A program made the position numbers and the translations under genes. Positions 55,097-63,159 of a stretch of 64,000 nt of DNA are shown here, one piece after another (positions within the stretch are counted from its first letter, which is position 1; each line of letters begins with the position of its first letter). The notes under the pieces are model-generated. The model was given only the letters and a program-made list of their open reading frames with translations. It was not told the DNA's origin and made no database searches. The stretch comes from Verrucomicrobiaceae bacterium (GTDB lineage Bacteria; Verrucomicrobiota; Verrucomicrobiia; Verrucomicrobiales; Verrucomicrobiaceae): positions 1 to 64,000 of the forward strand of contig JAIXZA010000137.1 of the NCBI GenBank assembly GCA_027489965.1, written 5' to 3'.

Positions 55097-55435
55097 ATGA
55101 AACGGATCATTGATTGGCACGCGGTGGATTGGACCATTCACGATGCAGAACTTGCTCGGCGGCTAAAATGCAGTCGGACCGCCGTAGGAAAAGCGAGGGA
55201 GAGGCTCGGGAGGCTTCCCGCGCCCAAGCTTAGAAAGCGGTTGCCGTGCAAAAAAGAAAGCATGGCCCGCGCTCTTGGTGTGTGCGGAAAGATAGTGGCT
55301 TGGGATCGGATCGGCGTTTGGGACTACATTCCTGCGTGGGCGGCGGACGAATACAACAAGCTGGTGGCCGAGGCGCGAGAGATCATTTCAGCGAACACCC
55401 TGCATGACCGATCGCTTGACGCTCAAAAATCATGA
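55097..55435 (+). CDS. HTH-like small protein
   Basis: 112 residues. TIHDAELARRLKCSRTAVGKARERLG (about 14-40) is a good helix-turn-helix, and KESMARALGVCGKIVAWDRIGVW a possible second one. Tail ISANTLHDRSLDAQKS carries the mosaic boundary. Candidate DNA-binding regulator of the block. Confidence 0.6.
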   Translation: MKRIIDWHAVDWTIHDAELARRLKCSRTAVGKARERLGRLPAPKLRKRLPCKKESMARALGVCGKIVAWDRIGVWDYIPAWAADEYNKLVAEAREIISANTLHDRSLDAQKS

Positions 55436-55743
55436 AAACTGAGACACAACGAGAGAAAACCTTAACGGGTGAGACACAAGCTGCCAGCGATTCGATCGAT
55501 GCGTCTGTTCGGCGGTGCGGTAATTGCCGATGGGCAAAATGGGAACTGACTGCAAAAGGCAATCCTCGTAAATCAATCGCGGGCCAATGCACACACCCGA
55601 TCCCGCAACTACCACCGATGCCGGATTCAGTGCTGATAGAGGCACCTCGTAGGTTTTTTGTGTGGGCCTATAAGGGGACCGATTGCCCTACCTTCAAGCC
55701 GAACGTCAGCCGTAAGGGACGGCGGGAGGGCGACAATGAATAA
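55432..55743 (+). CDS. Cysteine-containing small protein
   Basis: 103 residues. Head TLTGETQAASDSIDASVRRC, then CGNCRWAKWELTAKGNPRKS, QCTHPIP and TDCPTFKP: a four-cysteine zinc-binding core common in small phage proteins. Tail PNVSRKGRREGDNE parallels that of the 54669 gene. Confidence 0.65.
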   Translation: MKTETQREKTLTGETQAASDSIDASVRRCGNCRWAKWELTAKGNPRKSIAGQCTHPIPQLPPMPDSVLIEAPRRFFVWAYKGTDCPTFKPNVSRKGRREGDNE

Positions 55744-56041
55744 CACGAAAGACGCCGATTCCCGCCGTTCGCTGAACGGCATTGTTTGCAGAGTTGATTG
55801 GCTCATTATCGACCGGACGCCGGAATGGTGTGTCACTCACTGGTGGATGAAGTGCGCGTATCGTGACTATGCTCGACGGGAAGCCATAATGGTTGCGTGG
55901 CCGCTCAACTACGTGGTGCAACTGGCGTGGGCAATCAATCTGGCGTGGTCCAGATACCGCCACAAACCGTCATGGATCGACCGTGAAGTGAGCAAGCGCA
56001 TATCTTCTGCGAACGACGCGATGAGGAATTCCGAGCCATGA
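55736..56041 (+). CDS. Small protein with hydrophobic segment
   Basis: 101 residues from MNNTKDADSRRSLNGIVC. Aromatic-rich (PEWCVTHWWMKCAYRDYARRE) with a hydrophobic stretch (AWPLNYVVQLAWAINLAW) that may be membrane-associated. Tail ISSANDAMRNSEP carries the boundary sequence. Not recognised. Confidence 0.55.
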   Translation: MNNTKDADSRRSLNGIVCRVDWLIIDRTPEWCVTHWWMKCAYRDYARREAIMVAWPLNYVVQLAWAINLAWSRYRHKPSWIDREVSKRISSANDAMRNSEP

Positions 56042-56361
56042 GCGCACCTATCAAGAGCGGCGATCCCGAGGGATTTGCTCCATCGACTGTTCGCGCCTCT
56101 ATTCCATACAGAGAAAAACTTAGGCGTATAAATGAATCTTGTTCTGACAGAATGAGGATTGGACTGATCGAGCTTGCTGAATGGTGCAACACTAAAGCAG
56201 CGGAAGGCTATCCCTACGACCTGACACTGTATCATCTGAAACTGAAAGTAATGGATATAGAAGCCGATGTGAATCAGGCAGGAAGGCAGACTTCAAAGGC
56301 AATGGATGCTTCTGCGAACGAACAAGCTCACCGATCGCTGCCGGAGGATACCGCACGATGA
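56038..56361 (+). CDS. Small helical protein with boundary tags
   Basis: 107 residues. Head MSAPIKSGDPEGFAPSTVR, helical core (RMRIGLIELAEWCNTKAAEGYPYDLTLYHLKLKVMDIEADV), tail DASANEQAHRSLPEDTAR. Both boundaries recur in neighbours. Function unknown. Confidence 0.6.
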   Translation: MSAPIKSGDPEGFAPSTVRASIPYREKLRRINESCSDRMRIGLIELAEWCNTKAAEGYPYDLTLYHLKLKVMDIEADVNQAGRQTSKAMDASANEQAHRSLPEDTAR

Positions 56362-56645
56362 AAGCCGATATGGAAAACGAGCAAGCGGAACTGAATCGCG
56401 GTAGCGATTCGGTGCAGCGCCCTGTTGGGCATGTTTGCCACGACTGCAAGGCCGTAGGTGACTGGCCGCTGCTGATGAACACAACTGTCGTCGGAGACTA
56501 CCAGAGACTCTGCCCAGACTGCCGGGACGAAAACGATCCTTACGGCGTGATGTGCTCACCGTGCCCCGAGTGCGGAGGATCAGGCCGCGAGTGGGAAGGG
56601 TGGAACTGCGAATACTGCGACGGGACCGGAACCGATGATTTTTAA
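56358..56645 (+). CDS. Zinc-finger (DnaJ-type CxxCxGxG) small protein
   Basis: 95 residues. CHDCKAVGDW, LCPDCRDEND, then CPECGGSGREWEGWNCEYCDGTG, the repeat pattern of DnaJ-type zinc ribbons. Likely two zinc sites. Low-complexity head (NRGSDSVQR) belongs to the mosaic boundary set. Confidence 0.7.
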   Translation: MKADMENEQAELNRGSDSVQRPVGHVCHDCKAVGDWPLLMNTTVVGDYQRLCPDCRDENDPYGVMCSPCPECGGSGREWEGWNCEYCDGTGTDDF

Positions 56646-56646
56646 T

Positions 56647-56783
56647 ATGCCCAACGCTGAGGCATCCCACGGGAACCGAGAGCGCCAGCCCGATACAAGC
56701 CAACCGTCCGAATCACCTTAAAACTCAACTACAAGGCGGGTTCCCGTTGGGATCGCCGTCTTGTTCACTCTCTTCCGAATCAC
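56647..56783. repeat. Imperfect inverted repeat between mosaic block and DUF2528-like gene
   Basis: CCCACGGGAACC (about 56668) faces GGTTCCCGTTGGG (about 56739), and GCCCAAC lies at the left edge against GTTGGGA at the right. A 24-residue ORF (MPNAEASHGNRERQP) covers the left half but looks accidental. The geometry loosely recalls an integron attC site; this is speculative. Confidence 0.35.
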
Positions 56784-57086
56784 ATGAAAACGCACACAAT
56801 CGAATACGACAATATGCCACTGGCGACGGTGGAAATCGACGAATCCAAAGCCGCCGAATCGATCAAGGAAATGGTCGAGTTCTGGATGAACTGGGAGACA
56901 AATGTCGAAGAACACGATGGCGACTACACTCGCTCATGGCTGAAAAACCTAGCGATGTTCATCCTCCGCAACCAACGTCCGCCGAAAGACGATGAGGGGT
57001 GGGTGCCGATGGATGGCAGCTACGGGATCGCGATCAAATCGTGGGACGCATGGGAGCCGGACGAGGATCTGATTTCCATTGAGTGA
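56784..57086 (+). CDS. DUF2528-like protein
   Basis: 100 residues: HTIEYDNMPLATVEIDESKAAESIKEMVEFWMNWE, then HDGDYTRSWLKNLAMFILRNQRPP and an acidic end. Pattern close to DUF2528, a small uncharacterised phage family. Last plus-strand gene; it faces the terminase gene with a 30-bp gap and no clear terminator. Confidence 0.7.
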   Translation: MKTHTIEYDNMPLATVEIDESKAAESIKEMVEFWMNWETNVEEHDGDYTRSWLKNLAMFILRNQRPPKDDEGWVPMDGSYGIAIKSWDAWEPDEDLISIE

Positions 57087-57116
57087 ACAGTGATTATCCA
57101 ACCACTGGTTCAGATA

Positions 57117-58895
57117 TCACGTCCCCAGCAAGCCAGTGATCGTCGCGGCCACGACCTGCATCTGCTCGCAGTCTGATGCGTGATCATTGTCCGGACGGCG
57201 GTTGTAACGCTCCGTGATCATGCTATTGGTTCGGCTTTCAATGCGCTGGCGTTCATCCCATGCAGTGACCTGCAGTTGGTATTCGATTGACGTTCCCTGT
57301 TCGATACCTGGTTGGAACTTCGGTAGCTGCCAATCCCCCATCTGTCCCGACATAAACATCCCCAATCGATTGATTGCAGACGGCTTTGACCACAGATAAA
57401 GAGGGATCAGCGGCACACGACCCTGATTCTCCGTTCCGATGGCTGGATCCACCATGCTTTTTTGGAAGATCATGCGTTGACCATCGTTGATGAAGTCCCG
57501 TTTATCGTCTCCCCTGAATGCTTTCCATCGGACGCCTGAGCGTAGAACTTGCTGGTAAACCTCGGCAGTCTTGTGAGCTGAGTCGATGATTACGTTGTCG
57601 TCGCTGATGCTGAACTCCTGTTGTAGTTGGATCATTTCCTCCCACGACCAGACTTTACGGAAAAAAAGCCAGCGAGAACGCGCTCCGGCCGCCCATGCTC
57701 TGCCAAGAGCCCAAAGGTGAAATCCGCCTTTGCTCTGCACGTCCACGCTCAGGAATCGACGCCGTTCTTCTGGAAACGGATCCGTCACGATGTATGGGAA
57801 CATTCGTGGTTTGAGCAGCTTTTGGTCGGAGTTGTAAAAAATCCGATCAGACCAGCTCTTACCGCGGGTTTCATTCCAATGATCTTTGAGCTTCGCGAGA
57901 TCTCCGAGCTTCATTGCCTTTTTCGCTTCAAGAAACTCACGGACCTGCATCGACCAGCTCGTCCACCATGGGAGAAGAGCACACCACCAGTAGGAGCGCA
58001 CGTCCTTGGCGGCTTTCTCGTTCTGGGGCTTCCAATAGGCGTTTCGTGAGATGTATTTCCGATCGGCCGGCACGTCGAAATACTCGCTGCCGCACTTCTC
58101 GCATTTGAACCGGATCGTCTTTTCCAGCTCCGTATAGTCGTAGGCACCGTCTGGACGTGTGATCGTGTTGGTGTCCCATTTCAGACCGCCAGCGTCGTCA
58201 GGCTCCATCCAATCGATCAGCATCTCATGCTGACAATCAGAGTTGCGGCACTTGCAGAACGGGTGATTCTGATCTCCCAGCATGTAGGACATGTCCAGAG
58301 CGTCATTCTCAAGATCAGGCGTCGAGATGATCACCTTCTTGTAGTTGTGCGGGTAGGAACGCACGCGCTTGGACACCATTTCCAGAGCTCCCTTGGGATA
58401 GGAACGGACCTCATCGAGAAACAAATATCGATACGGTGTCGATTGCAGCGCCGACTTCTGCTCGGCACCGGCAATCACGAGCGGAGCACCTGGGAAATAG
58501 ATTTCAAGCTGGGTGTTTCCGCTTTTGCTCTTGGGAATTTTCTCCGCGACTTTCTCGCACTTTTGAAGCTGTTCCCGCAGCCGGGTCTTCATCAGCTTCT
58601 TGGCTTCCTTCTCAGAGAATGTCAGCCAAAGCGTAGGGCCGGGATCTTCGGCGATCACCCAACACAGCAAGACCATAATCGTCAGGGTCTTTGCTGACTG
58701 AGCGGAGCATTTAATGGTGATCTCTCGAATAGAAGGATTCGCAAAATCCTCCATGATCTGACGCAAAAACCGCGCTTCCTCAGAACTCCATTTTGATCCG
58801 GCACTCGAGAGCGCAACCGTGACTTCTTTTTCTCCCCACTTCCAAGGCTCTAATTCTTGAGGAGGTCTGACAACGCCACAGAGACGTTCTGCCAA
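57117..58895 (-). CDS. Terminase large subunit, lambda gpA type
   Basis: 592 residues from TTG (no ATG fits); overlaps the small subunit by 46 bp. ATPase region: adenine-binding PWKWGEKEVTVALS, Walker A-like IKCSAQSAKT (about 61-70), Walker B YLFLDEV (about 157-163). A CKCRNSDCQHEM/CEKCGSEY zinc-like insert (about 220-290) is typical of the GpA family. Nuclease part has FLSVDVQSKGGFHLWALG (about 388). It cuts and packages DNA; the gpA type suggests cos ends. Confidence 0.92.
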   Translation of the reverse strand: MAERLCGVVRPPQELEPWKWGEKEVTVALSSAGSKWSSEEARFLRQIMEDFANPSIREITIKCSAQSAKTLTIMVLLCWVIAEDPGPTLWLTFSEKEAKKLMKTRLREQLQKCEKVAEKIPKSKSGNTQLEIYFPGAPLVIAGAEQKSALQSTPYRYLFLDEVRSYPKGALEMVSKRVRSYPHNYKKVIISTPDLENDALDMSYMLGDQNHPFCKCRNSDCQHEMLIDWMEPDDAGGLKWDTNTITRPDGAYDYTELEKTIRFKCEKCGSEYFDVPADRKYISRNAYWKPQNEKAAKDVRSYWWCALLPWWTSWSMQVREFLEAKKAMKLGDLAKLKDHWNETRGKSWSDRIFYNSDQKLLKPRMFPYIVTDPFPEERRRFLSVDVQSKGGFHLWALGRAWAAGARSRWLFFRKVWSWEEMIQLQQEFSISDDNVIIDSAHKTAEVYQQVLRSGVRWKAFRGDDKRDFINDGQRMIFQKSMVDPAIGTENQGRVPLIPLYLWSKPSAINRLGMFMSGQMGDWQLPKFQPGIEQGTSIEYQLQVTAWDERQRIESRTNSMITERYNRRPDNDHASDCEQMQVVAATITGLLGT

Positions 58896-59497
58896 AACGG
58901 TTTTTTTTTTAGGTAGGAGGGAATCGATGCCTTCGTGAGAGCCGACTCAATCTCCTTGCCGATTCGGGAATTTGCTTCTCCGACACTGAGACCGACAACT
59001 TCGGGAGCCAAACGGTGTTTCGACTGGCGAAGCTCCATTTGAAGCTCTTTGAGGATGCCGCCAAAGACCGTGATGGCTTCATCGATATCTACGATCTGCC
59101 CTTCGCGCTCTGCGTTCTCAGTTCGCATCCGGCGCACAATTTCTTCAAGCCTCTGGCATTCCAGATCCTTTTTCTCCGGTGAATCGATTCGGATGCTGCC
59201 ATGCTCATCAAACCACGCCTTCCACGCTGGTATGTCGTACGAGTGATTCGGCTTTCTTCCGGGGTTCCCGGGCATCTTCATGTGCCGGCGGATAGTCTCC
59301 CGATCGCAACCGATCGCATCAGCGAGGTCTTGTAGGTTTGCGGCACAGTCCTTGCCGATCTTTTTGCTCTTCGAAGGCTTCTCTTCGACAGCGGGATCGA
59401 CGGGTTTCTCAGGTTTTGACGCTGGCTTTTGGGTCGGCTTCGGCTTCTTCGGAGCCGACTTTTTACTGACTGGTTTTTTTGGTGGCTTGGTAGCCAT
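58850..59497 (-). CDS. Terminase small subunit, Nu1-like
   Basis: 215 residues. Lys/Pro-rich N-terminal tail (about 1-48), then a DNA-binding NLQDLADAIGCDRETIRRHMKMPG and PAWKAWFDEHG like Nu1 winged-helix domains, a coiled coil (RLEEIVRRMRTENAEREGQ) and a C-terminal domain that would contact the large subunit (PSYLKKKPFWQNV). Recognises the packaging site. Confidence 0.85.
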   Translation of the reverse strand: MATKPPKKPVSKKSAPKKPKPTQKPASKPEKPVDPAVEEKPSKSKKIGKDCAANLQDLADAIGCDRETIRRHMKMPGNPGRKPNHSYDIPAWKAWFDEHGSIRIDSPEKKDLECQRLEEIVRRMRTENAEREGQIVDIDEAITVFGGILKELQMELRQSKHRLAPEVVGLSVGEANSRIGKEIESALTKASIPSYLKKKPFWQNVSVALSDLLKN

Positions 59498-59625
59498 AGG
59501 GTTGTGGGTTGATGTGTCTTGGAAAAGGTGTCCCGCTGCCAGTGGTTGCCAGTTGGCGGGACGGTCAACTGCCGTAAATCAACCGAAACGGATGCGCGGC
59601 ACTCACGGCTTGCCTCTGATTTGCA
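59498..59625. other. Gap between endolysin and terminase; possible terminator or cos region
   Basis: 128 bp without a gene. It has a GTCCCGC/GCGGGAC stem with an inner direct repeat of CTGGCA, followed on the minus strand by ACACCTTTTCC, and a weak leader-motif variant before the terminase gene. A cos site is expected close to the terminase small-subunit gene in lambda-like phages; the cut cannot be located by eye. Confidence 0.4.
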
Positions 59626-60162
59626 TCACACCTTCTCTGCCTTCCATGCGAGCCGGATAAATCCTCGGCAAAAACTAAGCTGCCGACGTTTTTCAAAGAC
59701 GCCGTTTCCTTCGCGAGAACCTTGCGGATTCGTGTTGCCCTCGATCGTTGGAATGAATCCGAGATCCTGGGGTCCGGTCACAATCGCGATGTGATTCGGA
59801 TGCGTTGAGTTCCCAAATCGAAACCAACATATATCCCCTGCTGCGGGGGAATGGTTTTTGTCACCGCTGTGAAAAATTAGAGCTCCGGAGGTCGGGCGCT
59901 TTGCCCAGGTCGGCCAATCTCGCACTGCTGCGGACTTGGGTCGCGCGGCCTCCGTAAGGCCGATGTCGTGGCCTTCCCGGATCGCTTGCGCGATAATCCA
60001 TGCAGTGAATGCTGCACACCACGGCTCGCGATTGTCGTATCCGTCCGGATACGTCGTTGCCGCCCAATACCGGCGGATTCCCGGCCCTTGGTTCGGGGAG
60101 GTTTCGCGGACGTGGAGCTCGCGTTTTGCAATCTCCACAAGGATCTTGCGCGGATTGATCAT
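59626..60162 (-). CDS. Endolysin, CHAP-like amidase/peptidase
   Basis: 178 residues from MINPRKILVEIAKRELHVRE; the track ORF to 60666 is a false extension across the holin gene. EPWCAAFTAWII gives the catalytic Cys, THPNHIAIVTGP the His, and TIEGNTNPQGSREGNGVFEKRR is the conserved end of TIGR02594-like CHAP lysins. No signal peptide, so it needs the holin. Start overlaps the holin stop (ATGA). Confidence 0.9.
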   Translation of the reverse strand: MINPRKILVEIAKRELHVRETSPNQGPGIRRYWAATTYPDGYDNREPWCAAFTAWIIAQAIREGHDIGLTEAARPKSAAVRDWPTWAKRPTSGALIFHSGDKNHSPAAGDICWFRFGNSTHPNHIAIVTGPQDLGFIPTIEGNTNPQGSREGNGVFEKRRQLSFCRGFIRLAWKAEKV

Positions 60163-60647
60163 TTGTCCCCGAGAGTTTCCGAGTCGGGCGTCCACGTATC
60201 CGCTTCGGGCTTCGGCGGAATGTAGCTGATCACGCCGTAGGCACTGATCGATCCGTATCGGTCTTGGGAAATCAGCGGCACAGTCACGGCTGGCGTGGTG
60301 CAGGCGGTGAGGAAAAACAGCGAGCCGAGAGCAAGGACTGCGACGATCACCAACGCACCGATGCGGGCGGATCCTTTGTTGCCTGTCACGCGGTTCAAGA
60401 TCGCGTTGACCGTCTGGTTGCCGATGACTCCATCGACTTTGACGTGCGCCGGCAGAGCTTCCTGCAACTTCGCGACGTTTTGGGAGATCCTGCGATTTGC
60501 GATCGCATCCCAGACGACGCCGATGATCGTGACGAGTGCTCCGATGATGGTTTCGAGCCCGGCCTGCGAGACGAGACCTTTGGTTACGAGCGATGCGCCC
60601 GCGACAGCGAGCAGCGACGTGATGAGTGAGCGGATGGTTGGATTCAC
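60159..60647 (-). CDS. Holin with lipobox-like second segment
   Basis: 162 residues from GTG. An N-terminal holin pattern (RSLITSLLAVAGASLVTKGLVSQAGLETIIGALVTIIGVVWD, two membrane helices, residues 5-48) resembles Pam3-gp28-type holins. A soluble region (VDGVIGNQTVNAILNRV) leads to a third hydrophobic segment ending LFFLTACTTPAV, like a lipoprotein signal and Cys, then a Pro-rich tail. It may combine holin and Rz1-like spanin functions. Confidence 0.75.
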   Translation of the reverse strand: MNPTIRSLITSLLAVAGASLVTKGLVSQAGLETIIGALVTIIGVVWDAIANRRISQNVAKLQEALPAHVKVDGVIGNQTVNAILNRVTGNKGSARIGALVIVAVLALGSLFFLTACTTPAVTVPLISQDRYGSISAYGVISYIPPKPEADTWTPDSETLGDK

Positions 60648-60667
60648 ATGGAATCCGCGCTGTCAAA

Positions 60668-60910
60668 TCATCGTGTGCGATGGATCTCAGTCAACTCAGT
60701 TCGGATCTCCCGCACGTCGATGACTACGCGGTCGAGTGTCGCGACCTTGCCTCCGGCAAAATACACCAAGCACAACGTCTGGACGATGATTGCGCACACG
60801 AGGCCCATCATCCAGCGGCGGGTCACGTCGGCGGATTTGCTTCGCTCTTCGAGGATGGTTTCCACTCTCGTCAGCGTCTCGGAAAGGTCTCGGATTTCGT
60901 CGGCACTCAT
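60668..60910 (-). CDS. Small membrane protein of lysis cassette
   Basis: 80 residues: charged coiled-coil N-terminus (IRDLSETLTRVETILEERSKSA), one membrane segment (MMGLVCAIIVQTLCLVYFAG), coiled-coil C-terminus. Resembles XhlA or holin-accessory proteins or an i-spanin. It sits directly before the holin gene. Confidence 0.75.
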   Translation of the reverse strand: MSADEIRDLSETLTRVETILEERSKSADVTRRWMMGLVCAIIVQTLCLVYFAGGKVATLDRVVIDVREIRTELTEIHRTR

Positions 60911-61443
60911 TTTCGTGAATAAACGGCTGCGACTGCAGCTCGGTCAAAGTCAGTGATTCCCGCAATGCGGAGCGGCAAGCGGCTGTGCATGATTGAGTCC
61001 TCCGGCCCGTCGTGATGGCCAAATCCCAGCATGTGACCAACCTCGTGCTCAATGATGATCCGTCTGCGGGAGCCGGTAAGCGGGGCCATGCGCTGCTCGC
61101 TGATTCGCATGTCGGCCTCGATGATGGTCGAGCCCCGGCGGGAGACATCCACATCGGCAAAATTCGGCGTTGCCGGGCTCAGGTAGATCGTGCTTTCACC
61201 ATCGCGTCGAGCGGGGATCCGGTGGTTGCGCGTGCGGGCACCGGCGACAATTCGCACACCGAATGGCCGGGTGACGGCATTCCAATTCCCGATGGCCTCG
61301 CGGATCTCGCCCTCGAAAGGCGACGGCTCAATGCGCACTCGGATCACTTCACGCGGCCACTTCGCGCCGATGTAGTGCGGCGGGAGTGGCTGTGCGGGTG
61401 CCTGCTGGCGCGGGCGGAGCAACTTTGCGAGGCGGGCGAGCAT
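60907..61443 (-). CDS. Metzincin-type zinc metalloprotease
   Basis: About 178 residues from MLARLAKLLRPRQQ (track start is a TTG four codons earlier). IIIEHEVGHMLGFGHHDGPEDSIM holds the full zinc site HExxHxxGxxH and a following Met-turn, the matrixin pattern. N-terminal REAIGNWNAVTRPFGVRIVAG matches the start of small matrixin domains. No signal peptide, only a short basic N-terminus. Placed in the lysis cassette, it may cut host envelope proteins or process a virion part. Confidence 0.85.
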   Translation of the reverse strand: MLARLAKLLRPRQQAPAQPLPPHYIGAKWPREVIRVRIEPSPFEGEIREAIGNWNAVTRPFGVRIVAGARTRNHRIPARRDGESTIYLSPATPNFADVDVSRRGSTIIEADMRISEQRMAPLTGSRRRIIIEHEVGHMLGFGHHDGPEDSIMHSRLPLRIAGITDFDRAAVAAVYSRK

Positions 61444-61455
61444 GGTGGCGGGCAA

Positions 61456-61872
61456 TCAAGGTTGCGGAGGCGTAGGCGCTGGCGAGAGTGATCCGGGCGC
61501 GACGGATGGCGAATTCAGCAACGCGGTAAGCTGCTGATCGAGCGCAATGAGGGTAGCAGCGCGATCTTCACCGATCGCTTGCACCACCTCTGCATAGCTC
61601 AACCCCATCGGGTTTGAATACGCTTCGGTGCGCAATGCCTCTACGGTTCGAACGATGCCCGAAAGACCCCCGCGCAAGATGCCGTTGATTCGAGCGGCAG
61701 TCCGTTCCTGTTTTTGCTCCAGCGTGAGATCCGGAGCGGGAATCAGCGGCACAAGTGGCACAGGTGTTGGCTCCGGCGTGGGCGTTGGTTCCGGCGTCGA
61801 TTCCTGAGCGTGGGAAATAGCCATCGCGAAAGCAAACGCGGCGGCAAAGATCGTGGTGAGATGTTTTTTCAT
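61456..61872 (-). CDS. Secreted small protein with Pro-rich linker
   Basis: About 138 residues from MKKHLTTIFAAAFAFAMAISHAQES; the track start lies far upstream. A clear Sec signal peptide (about 1-22) is followed by a Thr/Pro linker (PEPTPTPEPTPVP) and a helical domain (ARINGILRGGLSGIVRTVEALR and SYAEVVQAIGEDRAATLIALDQQLTALL). Exported by the host, perhaps periplasmic. Next to the metalloprotease. Confidence 0.75.
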   Translation of the reverse strand: MKKHLTTIFAAAFAFAMAISHAQESTPEPTPTPEPTPVPLVPLIPAPDLTLEQKQERTAARINGILRGGLSGIVRTVEALRTEAYSNPMGLSYAEVVQAIGEDRAATLIALDQQLTALLNSPSVAPGSLSPAPTPPQP

Positions 61873-61892
61873 GGTTGGGAGTCTGTGTGTAA

Positions 61893-63146
61893 TCACTGGC
61901 GGACGATGAAGACTTCGGAGAGGATCAGTTCGTAAGTTGCGGCGTTCGCACCGTTGGTGATGTGGGATGAGAGATTCCATTGTCCCGTGCCGCCCAAGTT
62001 CGCGGTCGCAGATCCAACTTGGATACCATTGACCCACCAACTCAGATTCGTTGCATTCGGGACATAGCGAACTTCAAGACTGCGCACCGTTCCTCCGCTA
62101 AACTGGCTGACCGACCCAGAAAAAAGCGTGACTTCCACCTCTGCGCCTGTCGCAGCGCGATAGTATCCCACGATCTGCTCATTATTGATTCGAAAACCGA
62201 TTCCCGGACCATCGAGCGTGCCGTTGGAGTCCGCATGATTACCAAGCGATAAGCGGGCAACTCCTGTAGATGTCGGCGTTCTCACCGCCGCATTGAAAAT
62301 CAGCCGCACCGTATTGGCCGACCATGTGCCGTTGAATGGGCCTTGTCCGGGAAAAAGCGAGAAGATTGTTTGATACGTGGCGACAGTGCTATTGGCGGTG
62401 CTTCCGGTATGAAGTCTGGTGCCCCAAGGACCACTCAAACTCAACGCGCCCGCGCTGCCAGTGCTTGCAACCGCGTTCGCCCACGCGGCTCGGATCGATC
62501 GCATCGCAAAGAAATCGTCGGCTATTTGATACCGCTCATCCCCTCGAGATTGAGTCATTACGCCTTGCGGACCGGGACTATTGGATGACGCTCCCGCAAT
62601 CTGGATGTCGGTGCCGTTGACTGTGATATCCCCATCGACTTCTAACCCTCCCGAAGCAATCAGCCAGTCTCCTGTCAGCGTGGAGGTCGCTGGCGTGATA
62701 ACCGCCGATCCCGATGGTGCGTCCAAAATCGAACCGAGCATCCACATATCTCCGCTTCCGTAGATCTTGAAGCGATCGCCGCTTGGTCCGGCCGCGCCTG
62801 CTTTGATCGCAAGGAAGGTATCTGCGGGAAGCCACAAAAGCGGATGGTTGTCCGGTGAATAAATGTGATATCCATGCTCTGCGAGCACCTCGATCTCGGT
62901 CGTGCGAACATCGAGCAATCCAAACGTCTGTGGCTCTGCAAAATCGTTCGAAGCATCCACGCGAGCAGCATTGGTTGTGCCGTTGATTGTGAGCGTGCGA
63001 CCAGTCGGGATCACCAGATCCTCGGTGATTGCGTTCGTCGTCGCGTTTTTGGTCACTGTCCGCTGGCCGTGCGCGAACGGAGCGAAAGATGCGAGAATGA
63101 GGACCGCGGCAATGCGCAGAGACGCGATGAAATGCGAGTGTTTCAT
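61893..63146 (-). CDS. Fibre-like protein with signal peptide
   Basis: About 417 residues from MKHSHFIASLRIAAVLILAS; a signal peptide (about 1-28, ending FAHG-Q) leads. A beta-helix-like repeat region follows (TEDLVIPTGRTLTINGT, DGDITVNGTDIQIAGAS), then YQIADDFFAMRSIRAAW and a lectin-like C-terminal jelly roll. Built like a tail fibre or tailspike, yet with an export signal, unusual for virion parts. It may be an excreted surface-masking or biofilm-acting protein. Confidence 0.75.
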   Translation of the reverse strand: MKHSHFIASLRIAAVLILASFAPFAHGQRTVTKNATTNAITEDLVIPTGRTLTINGTTNAARVDASNDFAEPQTFGLLDVRTTEIEVLAEHGYHIYSPDNHPLLWLPADTFLAIKAGAAGPSGDRFKIYGSGDMWMLGSILDAPSGSAVITPATSTLTGDWLIASGGLEVDGDITVNGTDIQIAGASSNSPGPQGVMTQSRGDERYQIADDFFAMRSIRAAWANAVASTGSAGALSLSGPWGTRLHTGSTANSTVATYQTIFSLFPGQGPFNGTWSANTVRLIFNAAVRTPTSTGVARLSLGNHADSNGTLDGPGIGFRINNEQIVGYYRAATGAEVEVTLFSGSVSQFSGGTVRSLEVRYVPNATNLSWWVNGIQVGSATANLGGTGQWNLSSHITNGANAATYELILSEVFIVRQ

Positions 63147-63159
63147 GGTTGAGAAAAAA

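Noticed and set aside
60163-60666. N-terminal extension of the endolysin ORF
   Set aside because: It overlaps the holin in another frame and is Arg-rich nonsense; MINPRKILVEI is the sensible start with ATGA coupling.
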